A stretch of 64,000 nt of DNA from CBDDKZ01 sp965230415. GTDB lineage: Bacteria; Bacteroidota; Bacteroidia; Cytophagales; JAAEPT01. The first letter of the stretch is position 1, and every line of letters starts with the position of its first letter. The stretch is taken from contig CBDDKZ010000005.1 in NCBI GenBank assembly GCA_965230415.1, positions 4,278,001 through 4,342,000 on the forward strand, written 5' to 3'. The notes under the pieces were generated by a model, which was not told where the DNA came from, did not search any database, and saw only the letters and a program-made list of their open reading frames with translations. A program made the translations under genes and the position numbers. This document shows positions 41,592 to 49,939 of the stretch, in pieces.

Positions 41592-42454
41592 TATACGCCT
41601 GGGGCCGTAGGGATACATTGGTTTAATATATCATGACCATTCTGATGACCAGAAATCTTATGATAATGTATTTCGACTGAAAGATAATATCGAATACAGA
41701 CTTTTCGCTGCATCCCATCAATACCTTGTGTTTCTTAGAGAGCTGGGAGGTGCTGAGAACTATTTACAAAAACTTCACAAGGAAAACCCTCAATACATTA
41801 ACCCGAACACCTTTCCCTTTGGTAATCCATATTTTGACAAAGTAGAATTGGAATTATCATCAATATTTGACAGCATAGTATTTCATCTATCATCAGTATT
41901 CGACTATTTAAGTCATGCACTATGCTACTTGTACTTTGAAAACAAGGAAAAGACACTCTATTGGACTAAACTTTCGAAAAAGGTTCGTGGTGACTTCAAG
42001 GGTAAATATGAATTCTGTAAAACGCTAGATGATGTAGATAGGAGTTTTGCAGGAAAACTCTATGACTATAGGTCAAGACTTCTTCACAATAAGAGAGATA
42101 AACATGTTTTTGCAAGCTCGATGAAGCTTCATGACTTAAGTTTTCGTCTAAAAATATCCAGTTCTGAAGCGGCTTTAAAACACTTCAAACTAGTGCTAAG
42201 TGAAAAAGAAGATGATAATCAAAGAATTACACTGACATATTTATCCTCTTGGTTGATAAAAAAGACGTTCAGTGAAATTGAAAGAATTTTAGATTCCGTG
42301 AAAATTGATTTAGAGGAGAACTCTCATTTTGCTCAAAATTTGGCGAGACCAAAAGGCGACAAGGGTTTTATGATTGTGAGTATGAACCCAGAAACAAAAT
42401 TTGCGGAACCAATGTCAAAAGGCATTTGGAAAGAATATAAAAAGAAAAAAGTCA

Positions 42455-42650
42455 GCGGCTAACAAGGTGTATAGCCAATAGGGCATTAAGAGATAAGTTG
42501 AAAGTCCTGTTCTTTGAGCAGGCAACGCCAAAACAAAGTTTTGACGTTTAACAAAAAAGAAAAGTAAAAACGTTTGTTTTGGCTTAGTGGTAAACCGAAA
42601 GTGAAGTGCTTCGAAGCAGCCCTACTGTCCATACACAGAGCGTTATGTCT
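42455..42650 (+). repeat. attC-like site B1 (long type)
   Basis: R'' GCGGCTAAC (exact complement of the attI B junction GTTAGCCGC), R' CGTTATGTC. Outer arms GTGTATAGCCAATAGGGC and GCCCTACTGTCCATACAC. About 196 bp. The HEPN-like gene's stop codon lies in R''. Confidence 0.92.
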
Positions 42651-42681
42651 CACTAATAAAACCAAAAAAGAATCAATCTTA

Positions 42682-43479
42682 ATGAAAGCAAAAAATAAGA
42701 TTTCACAATGGATTAAGAAAAACTATAAATGGTTCTTTAGTGGTCTTGGTGTTTTCATATTAACACTCATTACAAGTGGAATAATTGCGCTTCTAAATAA
42801 AGATACAAACTCAATATATTGGAGTGAGGAAATAGCTCTCACAAGACTTATTGGAATACTATCAATTCTATTCGTACTCTTATTTTCGATATTGTTTTCA
42901 ATAATTTGGTCGAAATATAAACTAGGAGTACTTAAAAAGGAGATTTCTTCATTAATAGCTAAAGACACTTTCATCGATGATCTTGTCGAAATTCCTAACA
43001 TCAAAGCCTTTGACCATAAATATTTGGAGGCAGTAAATCTTGCAAAGGATCAATCAACACCATTGTCTCTAATGCTTTTAGATATTGATAACTTCAAAAA
43101 ATTCAATGATGAGTATAATTATGATACAGGGAATCACATTCTCCAATAGTTCATTAAGTTAATGAAGTCCAACATTAGAGGAGTCGATGATTCTATAATT
43201 AGATATCAAAATGGTGATGAATTTCTTGTTATTGCAAGTAAAACCACTGGAAGGAATGGAGAGAAATTTGCCGATCGATTAAGGAAAATCACGGAAGAAG
43301 AGAATTTTAACATTCTTGATACTGATAAGATCGATTCTATTACTGTTAGTATTGGTGTTATAGAAGTAGATCTAGAAAATGATTCACTTCAATCTTGTAA
43401 GAAAAAACTTGAAAACGCATTGAAAACCGCTAAGGAAAAAGGGAAAAACCGAATCCACTTTCAAGGCAAAGAGACATAA
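42682..43479 (+). pseudogene. Membrane GGDEF-domain (diguanylate cyclase-like) gene with an in-frame TAG
   Basis: Start at MKAKNKISQW (42682). Two hydrophobic helices (KWFFSGLGVFILTLITSGIIALL; LIGILSILFVLLFSILFSIIW) precede a GGDEF domain (IPNIKAFDHKY, LMLLDIDNFKKFNDEY). The frame is cut by TAG at 43147-43149, in the spot of a usual Glu/Lys (ILQ*FIKLMKSN), and resumes without shift to SIIRYQNGDEFLVIA and SIGVIEV. The signature is NGDEF, a degenerate GGDEF. If read through it would be 265 residues. Probably a c-di-GMP enzyme or its decayed form. Confidence 0.8.
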
Positions 43480-43635
43480 CAAATGCTATGAATGAATGGG
43501 GTTTCATTGGTCAGGATACTTTAGTGGGGATTAAAAGTCCGCCACGAGTTTTAAATTTAAATCAAGGCGTGGCTATGTGCGAGACGAGAGACTAGTGCTT
43601 TCTAATCCCCACTCATCATAGCTGAGCGTTGTGGC
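43471..43635 (+). repeat. attC-like site B2 (long type)
   Basis: R'' GAGACATAAC, exact complement of the cassette start GTTATGTCTC and containing the GGDEF stop codon. R' GCGTTGTGG. Arms ATGAATGGGG and CCCCACTCAT. About 165 bp. Confidence 0.92.
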
Positions 43636-43669
43636 TCATGACTTCAAAATAGAACTTTATTTTTATATA

Positions 43670-43685
43670 GTAACTTTTAAGTTAC
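43670..43685. promoter_or_regulatory. Toxin-antitoxin operator
   Basis: GTAACTT-TT-AAGTTAC, a 7-bp-arm inverted repeat directly upstream of the TACCTTTG promoter box of the HigB-like gene. Likely bound by the HTH antitoxin. Confidence 0.6.
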
Positions 43686-43690
43686 CTTTG
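43683..43690 (+). promoter_or_regulatory. Bacteroidota -7 element (TACCTTTG) of the HigBA-type cassette
   Basis: TACCTTTG fits TAnnTTTG and ends 4 bases before the first codon of the toxin (GTG at 43695), suggesting a leaderless or nearly leaderless mRNA. It shows that this cassette has its own promoter. Confidence 0.55.
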
Positions 43691-43694
43691 TGTT

Positions 43695-44048
43695 GTGGCT
43701 GATATAAATAAGATAAGAGAGGTAATAGCGTACAAACATTACTTTGAAGAGTTTCTTTTGAGCCAAAATCAAAAGGTTCAAGATAAAATATTCAAGGTAA
43801 TCGAAGCGATAGAAACTTTAGAGAGAGTTCCTTCGCAATACTTAAAGCACCTTGAAGGGACGGATGGGTTGTATGAGGCCAGAGTAAAACTTGGATCCAA
43901 TATATGGCGTGTCTTTTGCTTTTTCGACGAAGGCAAATTGGTAATACTCCTAAACGGATTTCAAAAGAAAACTCAAAAGACCCCAAAAAACGAACTGAAT
44001 AAAGCCATCGCATTAAAATCAGAGTATTATGAACTAAAAGATAAGTAA
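43695..44048 (+). CDS. RelE/HigB-like toxin (phage Gp49-like)
   Basis: 117 residues. HYFEEFLLSQNQKVQDKIFKVIEAIETLERVPSQYLKHLEGTDGLYEARVKLGSNIWRVFCFFDEGKLVILLNGFQKKTQKTP is the complete Gp49/HigB-like RelE-superfamily toxin core, including R and the final K-rich helix. Likely a ribosome-dependent mRNase. GTG start with a promoter box 4 bp upstream. Followed 1 bp later by its antitoxin. Confidence 0.93.
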   Translation: MADINKIREVIAYKHYFEEFLLSQNQKVQDKIFKVIEAIETLERVPSQYLKHLEGTDGLYEARVKLGSNIWRVFCFFDEGKLVILLNGFQKKTQKTPKNELNKAIALKSEYYELKDK

Positions 44049-44049
44049 T

Positions 44050-44340
44050 ATGGAAACTAAATCGTGGAAGGATATTAAGGACAGCGTTTATGGTAAACAA
44101 GGCACTCCCAGAAGAGATGAGCTTGAAAGAGAAGCTGAGGGATTTAAAATAGGACTCTTGCTTCGAAAAGCTCGTGAAGAAAGAGAATTGACTCAAGAAC
44201 AACTGGCATCTATAGTTGACAAAAAGAGAACATACATTTCGAGGGTTGAAAATGATGGGAGCAACTTAACCTTAAAAACCTTATTTGATATTGTAGAAAA
44301 AGGATTAGGTGGTAAAGTCAAAATATCCATAGACCTTTAA
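44050..44340 (+). CDS. HTH (XRE) antitoxin of the Gp49-like pair
   Basis: 96 residues. Helix-turn-helix LLLRKAREERELTQEQLASIVDKKRTYISRVENDGSNLTLKTLFDIVEKGLGGKVKI, the form paired with Gp49-type toxins. Likely represses the operon through the inverted repeat at 43670-43685. The N-terminal approximately 30 residues (WKDIKDSVYGKQGTPRRDELER) contact the toxin in relatives. Confidence 0.94.
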   Translation: METKSWKDIKDSVYGKQGTPRRDELEREAEGFKIGLLLRKAREERELTQEQLASIVDKKRTYISRVENDGSNLTLKTLFDIVEKGLGGKVKISIDL

Positions 44341-44346
44341 TAATAC

Positions 44347-44538
44347 GAGCCACAACCATAAGTATATTCCATAGCTATTGAGTGGTTAAGTGGCAGGATT
44401 GGGAATTTGATTCAACGGCAACTTTGCATGTTGCCAAATGAAACAAAAGTATTTATCAACTCACAAAGTTGCCTTCGAGCCAAACTGAAAGTATATTGGG
44501 TATCTAAGACGCTACGGAACATACTTTGGCGTTAAGGC
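44347..44538 (+). repeat. attC-like site B3 (long type)
   Basis: R'' GAGCCACAAC, exact complement of the cassette start GTTGTGGCTC. R' GCGTTAAGGC. Outer arms CCATAAGTATATTCC and GGAACATACTTTGG, with an inner GGCAACTTTGC...AGTTGCC hairpin. About 192 bp. Confidence 0.92.
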
Positions 44539-44579
44539 AACATAATGGAGGAACCGTAATAATTTTAGTATTTTATTGA

Positions 44580-44587
44580 TATATTTG
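44580..44587 (+). promoter_or_regulatory. Bacteroidota -7 element of the DUF433 cassette
   Basis: TATATTTG (TAnnTTTG) ends 4 bases before the ATG at 44592, the same spacing as in the neighbouring TA cassette; a leaderless start is likely. Confidence 0.5.
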
Positions 44588-44591
44588 GTTT

Positions 44592-44816
44592 ATGGATAAC
44601 TATCGAGAAATAATAGAAATTGACCCTAATAAGAGATTCGGAAAACCTTCTATAAAGGGGACGAGAATTTCAGTTTATGATGTCCTAAATTGGTTAGCAA
44701 GCGGTATGACAAAAAAGGAAATTATTGAGGATTATCCTGAATTGTCAGAAGAAATGATAAATGCATGCTTGTTTTACGCAGCTGACCGGACTCAATTCCA
44801 TAGAGTCGCCTCATGA
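44592..44816 (+). CDS. DUF433 antitoxin
   Basis: 74 residues. IIEIDPNKRFGKPSIKGTRISVYDVLNWLASGMTKKEIIEDYPELSEEMINACLFYAADR is the complete DUF433 (VapB-like, winged-helix) antitoxin. The last codon region overlaps the downstream toxin start by 4 bp (ATGA). Binds DNA and neutralises the DUF5615 partner. Confidence 0.95.
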   Translation: MDNYREIIEIDPNKRFGKPSIKGTRISVYDVLNWLASGMTKKEIIEDYPELSEEMINACLFYAADRTQFHRVAS

Positions 44817-45157
44817 AACTCCTTTTTGATCAAAACATATCGTTTCGAATTGTCAATAATTTGAAGAACTTATTTCCTGGATCAAGCCAAGTAAGACACT
44901 TAGGATTAGAAGACTCTTCGGATATAGAAATTTGGAATTACGCCAAAACTCATAATTATGCTATCGTGACATTTGATGCAGACTTTTTTGATTTTTCGAT
45001 AGTGAAAGGAGTCCCTCCAAAAATCATATGGTTAAGAATAGGAAATACAACAACGAATAATCTCATTGAAATATTAAAGGAAAAATCCTCAAGTATTCAA
45101 GAATTTTTAAGCTCTAAAGAATTAGAGGATGTTGGTTGTTTGGAAATAATTCAATAA
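44813..45157 (+). CDS. DUF5615 PIN-like toxin
   Basis: 114 residues. KLLFDQNISFRIVNNLKNLFPGSSQVRHLGLEDSSDIEIWNYAKTHNYAIVTFDADFFDFSI is the Mut7-C/DUF5615 PIN-like nuclease fold with acidic residues at D6, D34/35, D38 and D57/59. Expected RNase toxin controlled by the DUF433 protein. Last cassette of array 3. Confidence 0.94.
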   Translation: MKLLFDQNISFRIVNNLKNLFPGSSQVRHLGLEDSSDIEIWNYAKTHNYAIVTFDADFFDFSIVKGVPPKIIWLRIGNTTTNNLIEILKEKSSSIQEFLSSKELEDVGCLEIIQ

Positions 45158-45161
45158 AAAC

Positions 45162-45212
45162 GTTGCCTAACACACTGCATGCAATCATGGCTTTGTAGCG
45201 CGTGGCGTTGGT
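45162..45212 (+). repeat. Terminal, partly collapsed attC-like site B4
   Basis: R'' GTTGCCTAAC closes the DUF433/DUF5615 cassette (start GTTAAGGCAAC, one-base gap). Downstream, CATGCAATCATGGCTTTGTAG matches the left arm of the long sites, but the centre is deleted and joined to GTGGCGTTGG. Ends the array. Confidence 0.6.
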
Positions 45213-45409
45213 TCTCTGTAGATTTTCGGGGAAGCTTACAAGTCTCTTTTGCAACACATTTCTTATATAATTATAGCAACAGAGTTGCGTTAATGAATAA
45301 CTTACGTAATTTTGCAATACAATTGCGTTTATTGCAATGTTACAATACATTCTTGAAAATCAATGAATACGAGGTTGACGAGATGTATGGAATTGCTTAA
45401 TATAATAAA

Positions 45410-45820
45410 ATGTCAGAAAATATAATTGAGCTGGAAGAAGGGCTAAAGTTAAATCCTCAATTTGCCAAACGTGATGGGCTGCTACCTGTTGCCGTACAAG
45501 AAACAGCTACGGGACAGCTTTTAATGCTGGCTTCTGTAAACAAGGAAGCTTTAGCAAAAACACTGAAGACCAGGATGGCAACATTTTGGAGTACCTCTCG
45601 CAACGAACTCTGGACAAAAGGGGAGACTTCCGGCGACTTGCTGAGAGTAGATAAAATCCTGATCGACTGCGACCAGGATGCGCTGGTGTATCAGGTTACC
45701 TTGTTGGGCGATGGGGTGTGCCATACTTACGATCAGGAAGGAAATCACAGAAAAGCATGTTTTTACCGGGAAGTTAATTTGGATGAGCACAAGCTTAGCT
45801 TCATCGAAGATATGCAGTGA
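45410..45820 (+). CDS. hisI: Phosphoribosyl-AMP cyclohydrolase
   Basis: 136 residues, single-domain HisI. LKLNPQFAKRDGLLPVAVQETATGQLLMLASVNKEAL, ATFWSTSRNELWTKGETSGD, CDQDALVYQV and CHTYDQEGNHRKACFY carry the zinc cysteines and the substrate site. Catalyses the third step of histidine synthesis. Most Bacteroidota have a HisIE fusion, so this solitary copy may be a second, separate enzyme. It is the first chromosomal gene right of the array. Confidence 0.93.
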   Translation: MSENIIELEEGLKLNPQFAKRDGLLPVAVQETATGQLLMLASVNKEALAKTLKTRMATFWSTSRNELWTKGETSGDLLRVDKILIDCDQDALVYQVTLLGDGVCHTYDQEGNHRKACFYREVNLDEHKLSFIEDMQ

Positions 45821-45917
45821 AAATTGTTTAAGAAAAGGGATGGATTTAAGGGAAAGCTTATTCCTTATATGAAATTGAACAGCTTTTACGCACACAAACC
45901 AAACACACACCTATCAT

Positions 45918-47054
45918 ATGAGTAAGCTTAGTGGGTCTTTAGATGAATATTACGATGTCATTATCGTTGGCGCAGGACCGGCAGGCTTAGGAGTGGGGAT
46001 AATTTTGCAAAAACTCGGAATAAATTATGTCATATTAGAAAAGCATTCCGTTGGTGCTACATTTCGGAAATGGCCCAAGGAAACGCGATTTATTTCCCCT
46101 TCTTTTACAGGTAATTTTTTCAATATGCCCGACTTAAACGCGATAACACCTGACTCTTCTCCCGCCTATGAACTTTTGACAGAGCACCCAACAGGTAATG
46201 AGTATGCAGATCACCTTGAAAGCCTTTCAAGGCACTTCCAATTGGCGATAGACACCGACGTGGAGGTAAAAAGTGTAGAAGATAAATCGGATTCATTCAT
46301 CGTGAATACCAACAGCGGGGTATATGGCAGTACGTTTGTCGTATGGGCCGCCGGCGAATACCAGTATCCTAAGTCAAATTCGTTTGAAGGAGCAGAGTTA
46401 TGTACGCATTATGCTGAAATCAGCTCTTTTGCCAGCATAGAAGGCAGCGAAAGAGTGGTGATAGGTGCTTATGAATCTGGCTTTGACGCTGCACTGAATT
46501 TATTACAACTCGGGAAAAAGGTCACACTCATCGATGACTTCAACTATTTGGAATGGATAAAAAGTGATTCGAGTTATTCACTTTCACCCTTCACCCGCGA
46601 TAGAATCAGGGAGCATGACGACAGTGACGTTGATTACATGAGGGATACCCGGGTAGAAAAGGTAGAATTTAAAAACGGTAAATACTACATAAAAACAGCG
46701 AATGATGAAGTCTTTAGTTCGGATAACAGACCGATTAACTGCACAGGATTTGATACAAGCTTAAAACTTGTGAAAGATTTATTTGATTTTGAAGGTAGTT
46801 ATCCATTGCTAAGCGATTTTGATGAATCCAGGAAAACGAAAAACCTATTTCTGGCCGGACCGCAGGTAAAACACGATACGGCTTTATTTTGTTTTATCTA
46901 TAAATACCGACAGCGCTTTGCTATCGTGGCTGAACAAATTGCAAAGCGCGTGAAATTTCCGCGCAAAAAAGTGGAGAAAGTACTCGAGGAATACAAAAAC
47001 AATAATTTCTATTTAAAGGATTTGTCTTGTTGTGATGGCGACTGTGTGTGTTAA
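45918..47054 (+). CDS. FAD/NAD(P)-dependent oxidoreductase
   Basis: 378 residues. FAD Rossmann fold VIIVGAGPAGLGVGIILQKLGINYVILEK (GxGxxG), second nucleotide fold VVIGAYESGFDAALNLLQLGKKVTLID, and a C-terminal cysteine-rich tail SCCDGDCVC. Similar to the flavoprotein monooxygenase or YpdA-like group, probably a thiol or disulfide reductase. Cytoplasmic. About 100 bp after hisI, possibly unrelated. Confidence 0.87.
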   Translation: MSKLSGSLDEYYDVIIVGAGPAGLGVGIILQKLGINYVILEKHSVGATFRKWPKETRFISPSFTGNFFNMPDLNAITPDSSPAYELLTEHPTGNEYADHLESLSRHFQLAIDTDVEVKSVEDKSDSFIVNTNSGVYGSTFVVWAAGEYQYPKSNSFEGAELCTHYAEISSFASIEGSERVVIGAYESGFDAALNLLQLGKKVTLIDDFNYLEWIKSDSSYSLSPFTRDRIREHDDSDVDYMRDTRVEKVEFKNGKYYIKTANDEVFSSDNRPINCTGFDTSLKLVKDLFDFEGSYPLLSDFDESRKTKNLFLAGPQVKHDTALFCFIYKYRQRFAIVAEQIAKRVKFPRKKVEKVLEEYKNNNFYLKDLSCCDGDCVC

Positions 47055-47280
47055 AACAAGGGTGTTCAATGAGTCATTAATGTCAGGTGCTATGATTTCC
47101 GGCATATTGAAACGCTGTTTGCGAACTTTTTCGCTGGAAAATAAGTCTTGACTATAAAGGTGTTTCATGATTATTCACAGCAAATTTCAAAACCGGGACT
47201 TCTAATTAATATGTTAGCATTCGTTGGCAAGAACGGAATAAATAGATAAGTATAAGCGAATTAGTTATAAAAAAAAAGAG

Positions 47281-48294
47281 ATGAATAAACCAGATATAAG
47301 AGACCTTATAAAAGAGAAGATCCTTGTGCTAGATGGTGCTATGGGCTCCATAATTCAGAGTTACAAGTTAGAGGAGGAAGATTTTAGAGGGGAAAGGTTT
47401 AAAGATCATTCACAGCCCTTAAAAGGTAATAATGATGTGCTGGCATTAGTGCGTCCTGATATTTTAAAAGAAATTCATAATGTTTACCTGGAGGCCGGAG
47501 CCGATATTATTGAAACCAATACCTTCTCCGGTACAACAATAGCACAAGCTGATTATGCTTTGGAAGACGCTGTTTACGATATTAATTATTACTCCGCAAA
47601 AGTAGCAAAGGAAATTGCCGATGAATACACAGCTAAGGACCCGGATAAACCAAGGTATGTGGCCGGTACCATCGGGCCTACCAACAGAACGCTTTCGCTC
47701 TCTCCCGACGTGAACGACCCGGGATATAGGGCCATAACCTGGGATGAGGTGGTTGTCGCCTACAAAGAACAGGTAGTGGCGCTGATAGAAGGTGGGGTAG
47801 ATGTGCTATTAGTGGAGACAATTTTTGATACACTTAATGCAAAGGCCTGTATGTTTGCCATTGACGAGGTCTTTCAGGAACGCGGAATGAAACTGCCGAT
47901 AATGGTGTCGGGAACCATTACAGATGCTTCCGGGAGGACATTGAGCGGGCAAACAGCAGAGGCATTTCTAATTTCCGTTTCGCACATGGACTTATTGTCT
48001 GTCGGGTTTAATTGCGCACTCGGGGCTAAAATGATGAAACCCTACCTGGAAGTACTTTCCAAAAACACGGATTTTGGAATAAGCTGCCATCCAAATGCGG
48101 GTCTGCCCAATGAAATGGGGGAGTACGATGAAACGCCAAGCGATATGAGCGGGCAAATTAAAGAATACCACGATGGTAACTTGGTGAATATAATCGGCGG
48201 TTGCTGTGGAACTACCCCTGAGCATATTAAAGCAATGGCCGAGTTAGCGGCAAAGTATAAACCAAGGGAAGTTAAAAGCACACAATCGGAATAG
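47281..48294 (+). CDS. Homocysteine S-methyltransferase domain of methionine synthase (split MetH, N-terminal part)
   Basis: 337 residues. LVLDGAMGSIIQSYKL, LALVRPDILKEIHNVYLEAGADIIETNTF, VAGTIGPTNRTLSLSP, the zinc cysteines in LLSVGFNCALGA and NIIGGCCGTTPEHI. It matches only the Hcy-binding domain of cobalamin-dependent MetH; the folate, B12 and reactivation domains are not here. Split MetH is known in Bacteroidota, with the rest encoded elsewhere. No recognisable SAM riboswitch precedes it. Confidence 0.9.
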   Translation: MNKPDIRDLIKEKILVLDGAMGSIIQSYKLEEEDFRGERFKDHSQPLKGNNDVLALVRPDILKEIHNVYLEAGADIIETNTFSGTTIAQADYALEDAVYDINYYSAKVAKEIADEYTAKDPDKPRYVAGTIGPTNRTLSLSPDVNDPGYRAITWDEVVVAYKEQVVALIEGGVDVLLVETIFDTLNAKACMFAIDEVFQERGMKLPIMVSGTITDASGRTLSGQTAEAFLISVSHMDLLSVGFNCALGAKMMKPYLEVLSKNTDFGISCHPNAGLPNEMGEYDETPSDMSGQIKEYHDGNLVNIIGGCCGTTPEHIKAMAELAAKYKPREVKSTQSE

Positions 48295-48473
48295 TGGAAT
48301 TACAGCAGGTGCCAGTGTGAACATTTAATAAGGAAAAGTCCTTCACGCTTGGTAAAAGTAGTAGATTATGGAGATGTGTGTGTACTACTTTGCAAGTTAC
48401 CTTGTTCACAGGCAGCTTTCCTATTAGAATTGAAACGTTTTACAAATGTTATTATGGCGTAGACCACTTCAAA

Positions 48474-49046
48474 ATGAAGACCTTTAATCAAACCATGAAT
48501 TCAGAGGGCCTCTCTCCAAAAGAAAAGCAAATACTGTTGAGTTTGGTAAATTCCGGAAACCTTAAAAAAGACGAATTATTTATAAGGAAAGGACAGCGCC
48601 TTGACTCGGAAGTTTTTATTGAAAAAGGTATAGTCAGAGCCTTTATAATAGATGATGATGGGAATGAAAAAACCACTGCCTTTTTTCAGAAAGGTGAATT
48701 CATGAATTCGTTAGCGTGGAGGACTTCTCAACAAAAGTCACTACATTATTACCAGGCACTGAGTTCTTCGGTAGTCATTCAGCTCAAATCCGCAGAATTT
48801 AAAGACTTACTTTCAAGTAATAAACAACTGTCTGCAATGGGGAAATTGATTAAAGAAAAGGAAATTGAGCGCTTAAATAAAAGAGACCTGTGCCTATTAC
48901 AAGTTGATGGTATGAATAAATACCTTAATTTTCAACGTTTTTTTCCAACTATCGAAAAAGTGGTCTCTCAAAAGCATGTGGCTTCTTATTTAGGGATATC
49001 ACCTGTATCGCTTAGTAGGCTAAAAAGAAAATTAATGAGCGTTTAA
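48474..49046 (+). CDS. Crp/Fnr-family transcriptional regulator
   Basis: 190 residues from MKTFNQTMNSEG (48474), chosen because the 32 extra upstream codons are not family-like. CNB-type barrel (ELFIRKGQRLDSEVFIEKGIVRAFIIDDDGNEKTTAFFQKGEFM) and HTH (VSQKHVASYLGISPVSLSRLKRKL). A perfect inverted repeat overlaps the region just after the stop, upstream of the SDR gene. Confidence 0.9.
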   Translation: MKTFNQTMNSEGLSPKEKQILLSLVNSGNLKKDELFIRKGQRLDSEVFIEKGIVRAFIIDDDGNEKTTAFFQKGEFMNSLAWRTSQQKSLHYYQALSSSVVIQLKSAEFKDLLSSNKQLSAMGKLIKEKEIERLNKRDLCLLQVDGMNKYLNFQRFFPTIEKVVSQKHVASYLGISPVSLSRLKRKLMSV

Positions 49047-49047
49047 C

Positions 49048-49065
49048 TGTTATCATTTGATAACA
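49048..49065. promoter_or_regulatory. Palindromic operator between Crp gene and SDR gene
   Basis: TGTTATCA-TT-TGATAACA, perfect 8-bp arms, 47 bp before the SDR ATG. Likely a target of the adjacent Crp-family regulator. Confidence 0.7.
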
Positions 49066-49111
49066 ATTTTTTGCCTTTTACTTGCCAATTTTGGCAGTAA
49101 AATTAAGGCAT

Positions 49112-49939
49112 ATGAAATACAAAACAGCAATTGTTACAGGTGGTACTTCCGGTATTGGACTTTCAATAGTAAAATACCTCGCAAAGACCGACTACAACGT
49201 TTATTATATCGGTACCCGAATAGAAGTAGGGAAAAAAATCGAAAAAGAACTTGCGTTATCCTCTAATGGACAGATTAAATTCGTTTGCCTGGATTTAAGC
49301 GATTTAAAAGCGACAAGGCAATTTATTACGGCATTCAATGAATCACATAACGGATTAAATTTATTAGTAAATTGTGCAGGTGTATTATTTTCACAAAAAC
49401 AGCAAAATAAAGAGGGGATAGAAAAAACTTTCGCAATTAGTTACTTATCCGCATACATTCTTTCAAATGGGCTGTCACCATTATTACAAAGAGTTTTAGG
49501 TTCCAGAATAATCAATGTAAGTACCACTCCCAAAAAAGTATTGAATACAAGCATCGATTTTGATACTATTGATGTACTAAGCAATTATAATGCTATGGAT
49601 GTTTCATTAAAATCTGTTCATGCTAAAACGGCATTGACCCAGGTATTAGCCAGGCAATTTCAAGGACTTGGCATAAGGGTAAATTCCTTCGATCCCGGAA
49701 TGGTGAAATCAGCACTTACAAGAAATATGCCTGTACTCTTCAGACTTATGTATAGGGTATTTTCAGTTTTCATGGACAAAGAAACTACTGTTGGCATCCG
49801 GGCCTGTACAGCCAAAGAATTGAGTCATGTAACGGGTAAACTCATTACAAAGAATGGCGAAACACCTATTGCATTTGATGAAACATACCTGAATCAGTTG
49901 ATCGATTATACGAAAAAAATACTCATAGAATCTAGCTAA
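49112..49939 (+). CDS. Short-chain dehydrogenase/reductase
   Basis: 275 residues from ATG at 49112. Cofactor site AIVTGGTSGIGLSIVKYLA (TGxxxGIG), NNCAG-type motif LLVNCAGVLF. The usual catalytic YxxxK is not obvious; the corresponding region reads SVHAKTALTQVLARQF, so Tyr may be replaced by His. Substrate unknown. Possibly controlled by the adjacent Crp protein. Confidence 0.85.
   Translation: MKYKTAIVTGGTSGIGLSIVKYLAKTDYNVYYIGTRIEVGKKIEKELALSSNGQIKFVCLDLSDLKATRQFITAFNESHNGLNLLVNCAGVLFSQKQQNKEGIEKTFAISYLSAYILSNGLSPLLQRVLGSRIINVSTTPKKVLNTSIDFDTIDVLSNYNAMDVSLKSVHAKTALTQVLARQFQGLGIRVNSFDPGMVKSALTRNMPVLFRLMYRVFSVFMDKETTVGIRACTAKELSHVTGKLITKNGETPIAFDETYLNQLIDYTKKILIESS

Larger units (their letters stand above)
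39419..41616 (+). mobile_element. IS66-family insertion sequence
   Basis: 2198 bp, bounded by inverted termini starting GTATCCCTACGG and by perfect 8-bp target duplications ATTGGTTT at 39411-39418 and 41617-41624. Contains the three IS66 genes in order. Both ends and all three frames are intact, so it may still be active. Confidence 0.95.
39321..42462 (+). pseudogene. HEPN-like cassette gene disrupted by an IS66 insertion
   Basis: The 5' part (39321-39418) reads MNEYLDIEDREKDYKEIHSE...; the 3' part resumes at 41625. Removing the IS (39419-41616) and one copy of the ATTGGTTT target duplication joins them in frame into a 311-residue protein (...GIRAIGLIYHDHSDDQKSYDNVF...). A helical region with KLYDYRSRLLHNKRD fits the R-x4-H HEPN ribonuclease motif (RSRLLH). 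HEPN proteins are frequent in toxin-antitoxin and antiphage systems. The domain call is inference; the interruption is directly seen. Confidence 0.8.
39305..45212 (+). mobile_element. Integron-like cassette array 3
   Basis: Four cassettes after attI copy B: HEPN-like gene (split by IS66), GGDEF gene (TAG-interrupted), HigBA-type toxin-antitoxin, DUF433/DUF5615 pair. Start/R'' pairs: GTTAGCCGC/GCGGCTAAC, GTTATGTCTC/GAGACATAAC, GTTGTGGCTC/GAGCCACAAC, GTTAAGGCAAC/GTTGCCTAAC (one-base gap). Confidence 0.88.

Noticed and set aside
47055..47280. Possible SAM or cobalamin riboswitch before the MetH-domain gene
   Set aside because: No conserved core of either class could be recognised in the 226-bp leader.
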